NCBI RefSeq assembly: GCF_003149185.1
Contig: NZ_QGDO01000003.1
Location: 934,101-998,100 of the forward strand
Direction: 5' to 3'
Length of the DNA: 64,000 bases
DNA from: Sediminitomix flava
GTDB lineage: Bacteria; Bacteroidota; Bacteroidia; Cytophagales; Flammeovirgaceae
Part shown: in pieces, positions 35,489-44,818 of the stretch
How the letters are laid out: each line of letters starts with the position of its first letter
How positions within the stretch are numbered: position 1 is the stretch's first letter
Program-made: the position numbers and the translations under genes
The notes under the pieces: generated by a model
Seen by the model: only the letters and a program-made list of their open reading frames with translations
The model's database searches: none
Told to the model about the DNA's origin: nothing

Positions 35489-36832
35489 CTATAAAGCTTG
35501 TGCTTTATTAGAAGGAATTTGCATTGTAATACAATGAACTCCACCACCGCCCAAGTTGACTGCAAGGGCATCAATCGCAATTACTTTACGATTAGGAAAT
35601 ACTGATTTAAGAGTAACTAAAGCTTGTTTGTCACGAAGTTTAATAGATTCATCCATTCCTTCAGACCAATATTTTTGAGCAATAACCACATTATTTGTGA
35701 TCAAGAAATTTAAATAACTAGCTGCAGCTATTACTGGTACTTCTTCTCCAATAGGGAAACTAGAGCCATCAGTGTAATTTAAAGTACTAATGTAGTCATA
35801 AACACCATCTCCGGGCTTCATGGTAGCTAAAATAGTTTTTGGAAGAGGTATTCTTACAATATTGAATGGTTTTCCATCTTGGTCTTTTGCACTCTTCAAA
35901 ATCTCGTAATTTTCTTCCATTCGTTTATGATTTTCCATAGCAATTGGGTCATGAAGATCTGAAGAATCAACTTGTGCCAAAAGAATTGTAGAATCATTTA
36001 CAAATCGGCAAAATTCATCGATATGACCATTAGTAGTAATAACTGTATAGGCTTTTGACCCTTCATGTGTAAGAATAGGGCCATTGAAAGTATGGTCATC
36101 TTCGTGCAAACCTTTTTTAAGCCATACAATATTTGAAACGCCTAATAAGCGTTGGAATTCACTCTCAATTTCTTCTTTTGTCAAATTCGGATTCCTTCCA
36201 AATTCTACTGTTTCTACTGTCAATAGTGTTCCTTTACCATTTACTTCTCTGTCACCTCCTTCACTCACCAATGAAGATGAAATGATAGGTAAATCGTAAA
36301 GTTCTGCAATTTTTTCATCAAACTTCTCCTCAACTATTGCATCTGCATCTAAAGTGTCAGCATACCCCCATGCATCAAAGTTGAAATCAGCTATAGCTTG
36401 TTTACCATCATTTGTTTCCACAAAATTAGGTCCCATATCTCTAGCCCAAATTTCAACAGAAGGGATAGTTTTTACATTAATATCTAAGTTTGGTAATACT
36501 TCCTGAATTCTCTTTTCAGCAATTAATCGGATAGAGTCTGTGGCACAGGTAACAGTTATTGGAGTGTGAGGAGCTACATTCTTAAGGATTTCAAGAGTAA
36601 CCTCACTATTTGACTTTCCTTCTAAATGATCAAAAGGAGGCCATATGAGTATCAATCCTTTTTGTTTTTCAAATTCGGCTGCTTGGCGAACAACCTTTAG
36701 CTCAGAGTTTTTATCATCTTGATGAACAGTGTTTGTTGAAACACATTGCTGTAAAAGAAGGCTGCTGAGTAAAACAAAATTAAAACAATACCAATACGAC
36801 CTTTTATTCCTTTTGAATATAGACATAGACAC
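35489..36832 (-). CDS. agmatine deiminase / peptidylarginine deiminase family lipoprotein
   Basis: 447-residue guanidino-group deiminase. The N-terminus carries a lipobox (SSLLLQQC), placing it in the cell envelope. The pentein-fold active site is visible: ARDMGPNFV, SEGGDREVNG, TNGHIDEFCRFV with the His-x-Asp pair, and the nucleophile Cys near residue 434 in GGGGVHCITMQIP. Agmatine deiminases make N-carbamoylputrescine and ammonia. A porphyromonad-type peptidylarginine deiminase is the alternative. Adjacent aminotransferase and GABA-type genes favour agmatine or a related guanidino amine. Confidence 0.82.
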   Translation of the reverse strand: MSMSIFKRNKRSYWYCFNFVLLSSLLLQQCVSTNTVHQDDKNSELKVVRQAAEFEKQKGLILIWPPFDHLEGKSNSEVTLEILKNVAPHTPITVTCATDSIRLIAEKRIQEVLPNLDINVKTIPSVEIWARDMGPNFVETNDGKQAIADFNFDAWGYADTLDADAIVEEKFDEKIAELYDLPIISSSLVSEGGDREVNGKGTLLTVETVEFGRNPNLTKEEIESEFQRLLGVSNIVWLKKGLHEDDHTFNGPILTHEGSKAYTVITTNGHIDEFCRFVNDSTILLAQVDSSDLHDPIAMENHKRMEENYEILKSAKDQDGKPFNIVRIPLPKTILATMKPGDGVYDYISTLNYTDGSSFPIGEEVPVIAAASYLNFLITNNVVIAQKYWSEGMDESIKLRDKQALVTLKSVFPNRKVIAIDALAVNLGGGGVHCITMQIPSNKAQAL

Positions 36833-36903
36833 AATAATTAGTTCTAAAAAATAGCTTTTAAGTTAGTTAAATATTTTAAGAAATATGAATATATCCATAT
36901 TTC

Positions 36904-38298
36904 TTATAAGATGCCTTCTCTGATGAGATCTTCCATACTAGCCAAAATACTTTCTCTTAATATGTAGACACATTCATCAATTGCATCTTTGTCAAAGGTA
37001 AGAGGAGGAGAAAGTACAAGTAAGCTTCCAAGAGGTCTGACGATTAATCCCCTTTCTTTTGCATGATAATAGATGCGTTTTGCAATTGTAACCTCATCGG
37101 CAAAACCTTCCTTAGTATTTTTATCCTTTACACACTCTACACAAAGCATGAATTTACTACCCCTAATATCCCCAACGATTGGTAGATCGGATAGTGATGC
37201 TAGTTGTGTCTCAAAGTAAGGACCTAGATTTTGAACATGCTCACAGAAATGTTCATTTTCCATGATTTCAATATTTTTAAGTCCTACAGCACATGCTAGT
37301 GGATGACCAGAATAAGTGAAGCCGTGAGAGAAGTATGGATTACCTTCTTTCGGTTGGCTGATAACCTCAAAGATTTCATCCGAAATCATTGTAGCACCTA
37401 AAGGAATGTATCCTGAAGAGATTCCTTTAGCCATCACTAAAATATCTGGTTTTACATCATATATGGATTCAGAAGCAATCATTTCTCCCAATCGTCCAAA
37501 TGCTGTTACTACTTCATCTGAAATATATAGAATGTCATTTTTTTGGCATAACTCCCAAGTTCTTTTATGATAACCTTTTGGTGGAACAAGTACACCTCCA
37601 GCACCTAAGATTGGTTCTGCTATAAAACAAGCAATTTCATCAGCCCCCACTTCATTGATCTTATCTTCTAATTCCTTGATAAGAAAATCACAGAACTCTT
37701 CTTCTGTTAATTCTGCAGGGCGTCTATAAGTATAAGGTGCAGAAACATAGTGAACAAGGTCTTTTACAAGATCGAATCCGATATGAGTAGAATGAATACC
37801 TGTAAGTGTATGAGCTAAAAATGTACTTCCATGATAGGCTAGATCTCTAGAAATGACTTTTTTCTTTTTAGGAAGTCCTTTCAAGTTGAAATAATAATGA
37901 GCCATTTTTATTGCTGTGTCATTAGCCATTGACCCACCAGTTCCGAAAAATACATGATTCAGGTTTTCTGGAGCAATTTCAGCTAGTTTGGCCGCAAGTT
38001 CTGCAGCAGGAATAGAAGTAGCATCTTCGAAAGTGTTATAGTATGCAAGCTTGCTAGCCTCAGCAGCCATAATTTCTGCTATATCTTCTCTACCATGTCC
38101 AACATTTACACACCATAAACCTGCAATGCCATCTAGATATTTATTCCCATCAGCATCGAAAATCCAATGTTTTTCACCTTTAGCATATACAACTGAGCCT
38201 TCAGTATTGAATTTTTTGTAATTGGTATATGGGTGAATCAAATGTGCTTGATCTTTTTCCCAAATTTCCTTTGAGATATTTAGTTCTTGAGTGTTCAT
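36904..38298 (-). CDS. class III (omega) aminotransferase, SpuC-like
   Basis: 464-residue PLP enzyme. Blocks: YLDGIAGLWCVNVGHGR, FFGTGGSMANDTAIKMAHYY, RDLAYHGSTFLAHTLTG, EPILGAGGVLVPPKGYHK, ISDEVVTAFGRLG and the PLP lysine in LVMAKGISSGYIPLGA. Putrescine-pyruvate and beta-alanine-pyruvate transaminases share this pattern. ATG at 38298 (MNTQELNISKEIW) is preferred to the upstream Met. It is divergent from the Lrp gene; in the proposed pathway it would turn putrescine into 4-aminobutanal. Confidence 0.85.
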   Translation of the reverse strand: MNTQELNISKEIWEKDQAHLIHPYTNYKKFNTEGSVVYAKGEKHWIFDADGNKYLDGIAGLWCVNVGHGREDIAEIMAAEASKLAYYNTFEDATSIPAAELAAKLAEIAPENLNHVFFGTGGSMANDTAIKMAHYYFNLKGLPKKKKVISRDLAYHGSTFLAHTLTGIHSTHIGFDLVKDLVHYVSAPYTYRRPAELTEEEFCDFLIKELEDKINEVGADEIACFIAEPILGAGGVLVPPKGYHKRTWELCQKNDILYISDEVVTAFGRLGEMIASESIYDVKPDILVMAKGISSGYIPLGATMISDEIFEVISQPKEGNPYFSHGFTYSGHPLACAVGLKNIEIMENEHFCEHVQNLGPYFETQLASLSDLPIVGDIRGSKFMLCVECVKDKNTKEGFADEVTIAKRIYYHAKERGLIVRPLGSLLVLSPPLTFDKDAIDECVYILRESILASMEDLIREGIL

Positions 38299-38620
38299 AT
38301 TTGTGCGTTTAGGTGAAATATTTTCATAAATATAAAACATTATTGAAAATATTGCAGTAATATTGTGTGAAAATAAAAAATAAGCACTTTGTGTTAGTTT
38401 GTGAAAATCGTTGATTAAGGTAGTGTTAGGATTGAAATAAGCTAATTATCATGAATGATAGCTGAAATTGAAACTTGATATATTGAATATTATGCAGGTT
38501 TATATGTTTTGAATTGCATAATTTTCAATTTCTATTTTTTGATTAGATTGTAGATTAAAAGTTAGATCCCCTATTTATTTTAATTTTTATACGAATCAAA
38601 CTATAAGTATACAATTACAT
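38299..38620. promoter_or_regulatory. divergent control region with 14-bp inverted repeat (Lrp-site candidate)
   Basis: TTGAATATTATGCA (38483-38496) and TGCATAATTTTCAA (38515-38528) are inverted copies with one mismatch, centres 32 bp apart. The repeat lies between the divergent aminotransferase and lrp-type genes in AT-rich sequence typical of Lrp sites. Confidence 0.5.
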
Positions 38621-39094
38621 ATGTTTCAATTAGACAAAGTTGATGTTGAGATTCTTGCGCATTTGCAAGAAGACGGGAGAAAGTCGTTTACAGATATCGC
38701 AGAGGAAATGAATACTTCTGTGGGAACGATAAGAAATAGATACACAAAGCTTGTAAAGGAAAATATTCTTCACATTATCGGTTGGACTGATCCTGTAAGA
38801 GCAGGGTATAACGCATATGCAAGAGTTATGATTGATGTGAAACCCGTTGCCAAGGTGAATCAGGTAACTGAAGAATTATTGAAAATAAATGAAGTAGTCT
38901 TTCTTGCTCATACTTCAGGGGAGTACAACCTCGAAATAAATTTGCAGTGTAAAGACAATAACGAACTAATAAGTTTGATGCATGAGTCGATTATGTCCAT
39001 TGATGGTGTTTATGATACTCAAACAACCATGTATTTCAAGGTTCTGAAATGGGCATCTCATGATGTAAGTAAAGCAAATGTATCAGACAAATAG
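38621..39094 (+). CDS. Lrp/AsnC-family transcriptional regulator
   Basis: 157 residues. The N-terminal helix-turn-helix reads VDVEILAHLQEDGRKSFTDI, AEEMNTSVGTIRNRYTKLV. The C-terminal RAM/AsnC ligand domain (about 65-150) includes RVMIDVKPVAKV and VVFLAHTSGEYNLEINLQC. It sits at the hub of the divergent island, 81 bp before the M20 gene, and is the obvious candidate sensor of an amino acid or GABA-type ligand. Confidence 0.9.
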   Translation: MFQLDKVDVEILAHLQEDGRKSFTDIAEEMNTSVGTIRNRYTKLVKENILHIIGWTDPVRAGYNAYARVMIDVKPVAKVNQVTEELLKINEVVFLAHTSGEYNLEINLQCKDNNELISLMHESIMSIDGVYDTQTTMYFKVLKWASHDVSKANVSDK

Positions 39095-39175
39095 TATTGC
39101 ATTTTAGGTTATTTGTTGGTAGGAGTTTTAGGTGACTTCCATCTTTTTATGCCAACTTTTTAAAATTGAATTTTG

Positions 39176-40435
39176 ATGGAACATAAAACAATTTTTAAAA
39201 ATCGCGAAGTTCTGAAAGTTAATGGAGAACGTCTTTGGTCTAGAATGATGGAGATGGCTCAGATCGGAGGAACTCCAAAAGGTGGAGTTTGTAGAGTTAC
39301 ACTAACAGAAGAAGATAAAAAAGGTAGAGACTTATTTATCAAATGGTGTGAGGATGCAGGTTGTACCATAGAGATTGATCAGATGGGGAATCTATTTGCT
39401 AGAAGAGCTGGGAAAAGAGCTGATCTTAATCCGATTTTGATGGGGAGTCACCTTGATAGCCAACCTACTGGAGGTAAATATGATGGGGTTTACGGAGTCT
39501 TGGCTGCTTTAGAAGTGATTGAGAGTCTAAATGATCTTGATATTGTCACTGAAGCTCCTATTGAAATTGTGTCTTGGACAAATGAAGAGGGTGCTCGTTT
39601 TTCACCTGCAATGATCGGGTCAGGTGTATTTACTGGAGAGTTCACTTTAGAATATGCCTATAATCAGAAAGATAAAGAAGGTGTAACTTTAGGCGAAGCC
39701 TTAGATCAAATTGGTTATAAAGGTGAATTTCCGATTGGTGAACGTACTTATGCTGCCTCCATTGAGGTACATATTGAACAAGGACCAATTCTAGAAGCTG
39801 AAAAGAAATCAATAGGAGTTGTAACTGGAGTACAAGGTATCAGATGGTATGATCTGAAAGTAAAAGGAAAAGAAACGCATGCAGGACCTTGCCCAATGCA
39901 TCTAAGAAAAGATCCAGTAAAAGCAACTTTACCAATACTGAACGAGATCTACCAATTGGCAGAACAATTTGCACCAGACTCACGTGCTACAATCGGGGAT
40001 ATTGTGCCTACTCCTGCAGTAAGAAATACAGTGCCTTCAGAGTTAAATATTACCGTAGATCTTAGACATCCACAAAGTGAGATTTTGGATGAAATGCACT
40101 ATAGACTTCAAGAAATCATTTCACAATATCATAATCAAAATGGTATTGAAGTTACCCTTGAGGAAATTTGGCATTCACCTCCAGTTGCTTTTGCTCAAGA
40201 TGTAATTGAAGCCATTCAAGCATCTGTCGAAGATTTAAAAGTGCCACATATGAAAATGGTTAGTGGAGCAGGGCATGATTCTGTGTATTTATCAAGAGTA
40301 ACCCCTACAGCCATGATTTTCATTCCTTGTGAAGATGGTTTGAGTCATAATGAATTGGAGAAAGCAGAGAAGGAAGATGTAATTAATGGTGCAGACGTAT
40401 TATTAAATACAGCACTCAAACTAGCTATGTACTAA
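39176..40435 (+). CDS. M20-family N-carbamoyl amino-acid/allantoate amidohydrolase-like enzyme
   Basis: 419-residue metal-dependent amidohydrolase of the beta-ureidopropionase / N-carbamoyl-L-amino acid hydrolase / allantoate amidohydrolase group. Metal-site blocks: MGSHLDSQPTGGKYDGVYGV, SWTNEEGARFSP, EVHIEQGPILEAE, THAGPCPMHLRKDP and MVSGAGHDSVYLS with HNELE near the end. ATG at 39176 is chosen over TTG at 39173. By position it could hydrolyse the ureido group of N-carbamoylputrescine (or a ureido acid), the step that nitrilase-family AguB normally performs; no aguB-like gene is present. Confidence 0.8.
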   Translation: MEHKTIFKNREVLKVNGERLWSRMMEMAQIGGTPKGGVCRVTLTEEDKKGRDLFIKWCEDAGCTIEIDQMGNLFARRAGKRADLNPILMGSHLDSQPTGGKYDGVYGVLAALEVIESLNDLDIVTEAPIEIVSWTNEEGARFSPAMIGSGVFTGEFTLEYAYNQKDKEGVTLGEALDQIGYKGEFPIGERTYAASIEVHIEQGPILEAEKKSIGVVTGVQGIRWYDLKVKGKETHAGPCPMHLRKDPVKATLPILNEIYQLAEQFAPDSRATIGDIVPTPAVRNTVPSELNITVDLRHPQSEILDEMHYRLQEIISQYHNQNGIEVTLEEIWHSPPVAFAQDVIEAIQASVEDLKVPHMKMVSGAGHDSVYLSRVTPTAMIFIPCEDGLSHNELEKAEKEDVINGADVLLNTALKLAMY

Positions 40436-40460
40436 CCAACAATACAATAAAATTTAACTT

Positions 40461-41948
40461 ATGAACACTGATTTTTTCCCAATGCTTCAATCAGAAACAC
40501 AACGTTTTCTGGAGCAAAAGCATGATCTTTTTATAGGTGGAGAATGGGTTCAACCATCTACCAATACGTACTTGAATAGTATTAACCCAGCAAATGGAGA
40601 AATACTAAGCCAACTTGCAATTGCTACTGAAAAAGATGTTGATGAAGCCGTAAGAGTAGCAAGGTCTACCTTTGAAAATGAATGGACTGAAGTGTCAGCG
40701 CATGAAAAAGCAAACTTAATTTGGAAGTTAGCTGATTTGATGCAAAGAGATCGTCAAGTATTTATTGAACTAGAATGTTTGGATAATGGAAAACCATTAG
40801 ACAAGGCAACTTACGATGTTGATGGAGCAATTCAACATTTTAGATATTATGCAGGCTGGGCTGATAAAATAGAGGGGAGTTCTTTTCCTGTAGGGAATGG
40901 GAAAGTAGCTTTTTCTCAACGTGAAGCTTTAGGTGTTGTTGGTTTAATCGTTCCTTGGAATTTTCCGTTGATGATTTCCGCTTGGAAACTAGCGCCAGCT
41001 CTCGCTTGCGGAAATACATGTATACTAAAACCTGCCGAACAAACTTCACTAACAGCTCTATATTTAGGGAAACTGATTCAAGAGGCAGGCTTCCCTAAAG
41101 GAGTTGTTAATATTCTGACAGGAGCTGGGCAAACAGGTGAACTGATTTGCAGACATATGGATGTTGACAAAATCAGTTTTACAGGTTCAACTGCAGTAGG
41201 GAGAAGGATCATGGTAGCAGCAGCAGAAAGTAACTTAAAGAAAGTTAGTCTTGAGTTGGGAGGGAAATCGCCTAATGTGATTTTTGATGATGCTGATTTA
41301 TCGAAAGTATCAGCGAGTCTTCATTGGAGTAGTTTCTATAATTCGGGGCAAGAATGTACACTTGGTTCTCGAATTTATGTGCAAGAAAATAAATATGACC
41401 AAGTCGTTGAGCAGTTAATCAAAAATGCAGAAGCTTTAACGATTGGGAAAGGTATCGATAATCCAGATTTAGGCCCCTTGATAAGTCTTCAGCAACTTGA
41501 AAGAGTGATGGGCTATATCGAGAAAGGTCGTGAAGAAGGTGGCGAATTGCTATTAGGAGGTGATCGAATAAAAGGTGATCTACAAAATGGATATTTTCTT
41601 TCACCAACAATATTCTCTACAAAACACGACGAATATGCAGTTGTAAAAGAAGAGATTTTTGGGCCAGTGGTTACAGTATCTGCCTTTAAATCTTTTGAAG
41701 AGGTTGTAGATCGAGCGAACGATTCAAATTATGGTTTAGTTGCAGGTGTTTGGACTGAGAATATTACAAAAGCACATCAATTTGCTCAACAAGTAAAGGC
41801 AGGTTCTATTTGGATAAATGGCTACGACATGTTTGATGCATCTGTACCGTTTGGAGGATTTAAAGAAAGCGGTATAGGAAAAGAAATGGGTAAAAGTGCC
41901 ATTGAACTTTATACTCAAGAAAAAGCTATTTGGGTAGCACTATCATAA
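40461..41948 (+). CDS. aldehyde dehydrogenase (4-aminobutanal/betaine-aldehyde type)
   Basis: 495-residue NAD(P)-dependent aldehyde dehydrogenase. Motifs: IVPWNFPLMISAWKLAPAL, KISFTGSTAVGRRIM, the general-base Glu in VSLELGGKSPNVIF, the nucleophile Cys in YNSGQECTLGSRIY and KEEIFGPVVTVS. Most similar in pattern to 4-aminobutyraldehyde and betaine-aldehyde enzymes. Starts 25 bp after the M20 gene in the same operon; would give GABA from 4-aminobutanal. Confidence 0.85.
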   Translation: MNTDFFPMLQSETQRFLEQKHDLFIGGEWVQPSTNTYLNSINPANGEILSQLAIATEKDVDEAVRVARSTFENEWTEVSAHEKANLIWKLADLMQRDRQVFIELECLDNGKPLDKATYDVDGAIQHFRYYAGWADKIEGSSFPVGNGKVAFSQREALGVVGLIVPWNFPLMISAWKLAPALACGNTCILKPAEQTSLTALYLGKLIQEAGFPKGVVNILTGAGQTGELICRHMDVDKISFTGSTAVGRRIMVAAAESNLKKVSLELGGKSPNVIFDDADLSKVSASLHWSSFYNSGQECTLGSRIYVQENKYDQVVEQLIKNAEALTIGKGIDNPDLGPLISLQQLERVMGYIEKGREEGGELLLGGDRIKGDLQNGYFLSPTIFSTKHDEYAVVKEEIFGPVVTVSAFKSFEEVVDRANDSNYGLVAGVWTENITKAHQFAQQVKAGSIWINGYDMFDASVPFGGFKESGIGKEMGKSAIELYTQEKAIWVALS

Positions 41949-41972
41949 ATAACATCAACACTTTTTAATAAT

Positions 41973-43262
41973 ATGAACGCAGAACTAACTATTGATTCAA
42001 AACAATTACTATCTCCTGTTTGGACACATCTTACAGATTTGAAGCCAGTTAAAGGAGAAGGTATTTATTTATATGATGAAGAAGGAAATCGATTTACTGA
42101 TTTTACTTCTGGTATTGGAGTAGTAAATACAGGGCATTGTCATCCGAATATTGTAAAAGCTGTGCAAGAACAAGCTCCTCAACTTCTTTTTGGTCAGATG
42201 AACTGTGTGATTCCTCCATCGACTATTAAGTTGGCAGAAAAACTTAATAAAATCACACCTCCTCATATCGATCGTTTTTTCTTTGCCAATAGCGGTGCAG
42301 AAGCTACAGAGGCTTGTGTAAAACTTGCAAAACAAGCAACAGGTCGTCAGCATGTAATTGTTTTCCAAGGTTCATTCCACGGAAGAACGCATATGGCAAT
42401 GGCTATGACGACTTCAAAAACGGTTTACAGATATAAATATCAACCTTTGCCAGGAGGAATTTTTGTTAGTCCTTTCCCTGCAAGTTATTACTACGGTTGG
42501 TCAGAGGAAGAGGCAACAGATTTCTGTCTAAAGCAATTGGATTTATTGTTCCAAGGTCAAACAACTCCAGATGAAACTGCTGCAATTATCATTGAGCCAA
42601 TTTTAGGTGAAGGTGGATATATACCTGCTCCAGCACCATTTTTACAAAAGCTTAGAGAGATCTGTGATGAGCACGGAATTTTATTGGTAATGGATGAAGT
42701 GCAGAGTGGCTTTGGACGTACAGGTAAGTTATTCTGTTTTGAGCATGCAGATATAAAACCAGATATTATCGTAATGGCAAAAGGTTTAGGAAGTGGTTTA
42801 CCTATATCAGGTATTGCTTCTACCCAAGCAATTATGGATAAATGGATTGCAGGGACACATGGCGGAACATACGGAGGTGGTAGTGCAATTGCATCAGCTG
42901 CTGCGTGTGCGACAATCGATACGATCTATGCTGAAGGGTTGATAGAAAATGCGCAAGAAAGAGGTGAGCAGTTAATGCAAGGTCTGAAAGAACTTCAAGA
43001 AAAATACCCTGTTATAGGAGACATAAGAGGTAAAGGCTTGATGGTAGCGACTGAGTTTACTGATGCGGAAGGAAATCCAGATGCTGAAACAACTTCAAAA
43101 GTCTTACAAGCTTGTCTGCAAGACAGATTATTGCTTCTTGCTTGTGGTAGTTATAAAAATGTTTTGCGTTGGATTCCGCCGTTAGTTGTTTCGAAATCAC
43201 AAATTGAGGAAAGTCTGGAAGTGTTCGAAGATGCATTAATTAAGGTTCTTGGAAAGAAATAA
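41973..43262 (+). CDS. gabT: class III aminotransferase, GABA transaminase-like
   Basis: 429-residue PLP enzyme. GIGVVNTGHCHPNIVKAV, FFANSGAEATEACVKLAK, VFQGSFHGRTHMAMAMT, EPILGEGGYIPAPAPFL, LVMDEVQSGFGRTGKLF and the PLP lysine in VMAKGLGSGLPISG match GabT-type enzymes. Starts 24 bp after the aldehyde dehydrogenase and ends 2 bp before the succinate-semialdehyde dehydrogenase gene, which strongly supports the GABA assignment. Confidence 0.85.
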   Translation: MNAELTIDSKQLLSPVWTHLTDLKPVKGEGIYLYDEEGNRFTDFTSGIGVVNTGHCHPNIVKAVQEQAPQLLFGQMNCVIPPSTIKLAEKLNKITPPHIDRFFFANSGAEATEACVKLAKQATGRQHVIVFQGSFHGRTHMAMAMTTSKTVYRYKYQPLPGGIFVSPFPASYYYGWSEEEATDFCLKQLDLLFQGQTTPDETAAIIIEPILGEGGYIPAPAPFLQKLREICDEHGILLVMDEVQSGFGRTGKLFCFEHADIKPDIIVMAKGLGSGLPISGIASTQAIMDKWIAGTHGGTYGGGSAIASAAACATIDTIYAEGLIENAQERGEQLMQGLKELQEKYPVIGDIRGKGLMVATEFTDAEGNPDAETTSKVLQACLQDRLLLLACGSYKNVLRWIPPLVVSKSQIEESLEVFEDALIKVLGKK

Positions 43263-43264
43263 CT

Positions 43265-44725
43265 ATGATGGATTTGAAATTACCTTCCTTATTAAAGGAT
43301 AAAGCATATATAAATGGCGAGTGGGTTGAAGCTTCAAATGGACAGAAGTTTACAGTATACAATCCATTTGATCAAAGTGAATTGGGCTATGTCGCTGATT
43401 TGGGTACTTCAGAGGTTTCTAATGCGATTGATGCTGCAAATCAAGCTTTTAAAGTTTGGAATAAGAAAACAGCAGGGGAGAGGTCTGCTATTCTTAGAAA
43501 ATGGTTTGATTTGCAAATTGAGTATGCTGAAGATCTCGCTAAAATTCTTACTGCAGAACAAGGAAAACCTTTTCCAGAAGCTTTAGGTGAAATAAAGTAT
43601 GGGGCGTCTTTCGTAGAGTGGTTTGCTGAAGAAGCAAAACGAGTTTATGGAGATGTAATTCCTGGTCATGGAGAAGATAAAAGAATTGTTGTATTGAAGC
43701 AAGCAGTGGGGGTTGTCGCAGCTATAACTCCTTGGAATTTCCCGAATGCAATGATTACAAGGAAAGTGGCTCCTGCTTTAGCCGCAGGATGTACAGTTCT
43801 GATTAAACCTTCTGAAGAAACACCTTTATCTGCTTTGGCACTTGCTGAATTGGCAGAAAGAGCAGGTTTTCCAAAAGGCGTATTTAATATCATCACCTCA
43901 ACAAATGCGGCTGAAATTGGTAAGGCTTTAACAGATAACCCTATTGTACGAAAGTTATCATTTACGGGATCGACAGCAGTAGGTAAGCAGTTAATGAGAC
44001 AATCAGCTGATACAGTGAAGAAAGTTTCTTTGGAATTGGGTGGAAATGCGCCATTCATTGTATTTGATGATGCTGATATTGAAGAAGCCGTTCAAGGTGC
44101 TATTGCTTCAAAGTACAGAAATGCTGGACAGACCTGTGTATGTGCAAACCGCCTTTACGTTCAAGAAGGGGTTTATGAAGAATTCATCGAAAAGTTTACA
44201 CTAGAAGTTGAAAAACTGAAAGTTGGAAATGGTTTTGATGAAGGAGTAATGATAGGTCCTTTGATTAATAAGAAAGCTGTTGAAAAAGTAAATCATCTTA
44301 TTTCAGATGCTTTAGATAAAGGGGCGAGATTAACACTAGGAGGGAAGAGTGATTCTGATAGTCATACACTTTATCAGCCAACAGTAATTTGTGATGCTAC
44401 CTCTGAGATGGATTTGTCTAGGCAAGAAATATTTGGACCAGTAGCTCCAATTTTCAAGTTCAAAACTGATGAAGAGGTTATTGAAGCTGCCAATCATACA
44501 GAATATGGTTTAGCATCTTATTTTTACGGAAATAATATGAGACGTATTTGGAAGGTGGCTGAGGGTCTAGAGTACGGAATGGTTGGTATTAATACAGGTA
44601 TGATTTCAACGGCTGTAGCTCCATTTGGTGGGATAAAGGAAAGTGGAAATGGGAGAGAGGGTTCTAAATATGGAATGGATGATTATTTAGAGATCAAATA
44701 TTTATGTTTTGGGGGTATAGAATAG
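43265..44725 (+). CDS. gabD: succinate-semialdehyde dehydrogenase
   Basis: 486-residue aldehyde dehydrogenase of the GabD type: ITPWNFPNAMITRKVAPALA, KPSEETPLSALALAELAE, LSFTGSTAVGKQLM, VSLELGGNAPFIVFDDAD and the nucleophile Cys in NAGQTCVCANRLYV. The doubled Cys (CVC) at the active site is characteristic of GabD. Two bases separate it from gabT, so the two are probably translationally coupled. Final step of the proposed pathway to succinate. Confidence 0.9.
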   Translation: MMDLKLPSLLKDKAYINGEWVEASNGQKFTVYNPFDQSELGYVADLGTSEVSNAIDAANQAFKVWNKKTAGERSAILRKWFDLQIEYAEDLAKILTAEQGKPFPEALGEIKYGASFVEWFAEEAKRVYGDVIPGHGEDKRIVVLKQAVGVVAAITPWNFPNAMITRKVAPALAAGCTVLIKPSEETPLSALALAELAERAGFPKGVFNIITSTNAAEIGKALTDNPIVRKLSFTGSTAVGKQLMRQSADTVKKVSLELGGNAPFIVFDDADIEEAVQGAIASKYRNAGQTCVCANRLYVQEGVYEEFIEKFTLEVEKLKVGNGFDEGVMIGPLINKKAVEKVNHLISDALDKGARLTLGGKSDSDSHTLYQPTVICDATSEMDLSRQEIFGPVAPIFKFKTDEEVIEAANHTEYGLASYFYGNNMRRIWKVAEGLEYGMVGINTGMISTAVAPFGGIKESGNGREGSKYGMDDYLEIKYLCFGGIE

Positions 44726-44771
44726 TGTTGTGTTGTTATTAATTTCTATACCGAAATTATGTAAAGTATTA

Positions 44772-44806
44772 AATGCCCTGCCAGATATCTGGTTAGGGCA
44801 TTTTTT
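44772..44806 (+). terminator. terminator of the GABA operon
   Basis: AATGCCCT (44772-44779) pairs with AGGGCATT (44795-44802), followed by Ts. Confidence 0.75.
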
Positions 44807-44818
44807 ATGTTATAAATA

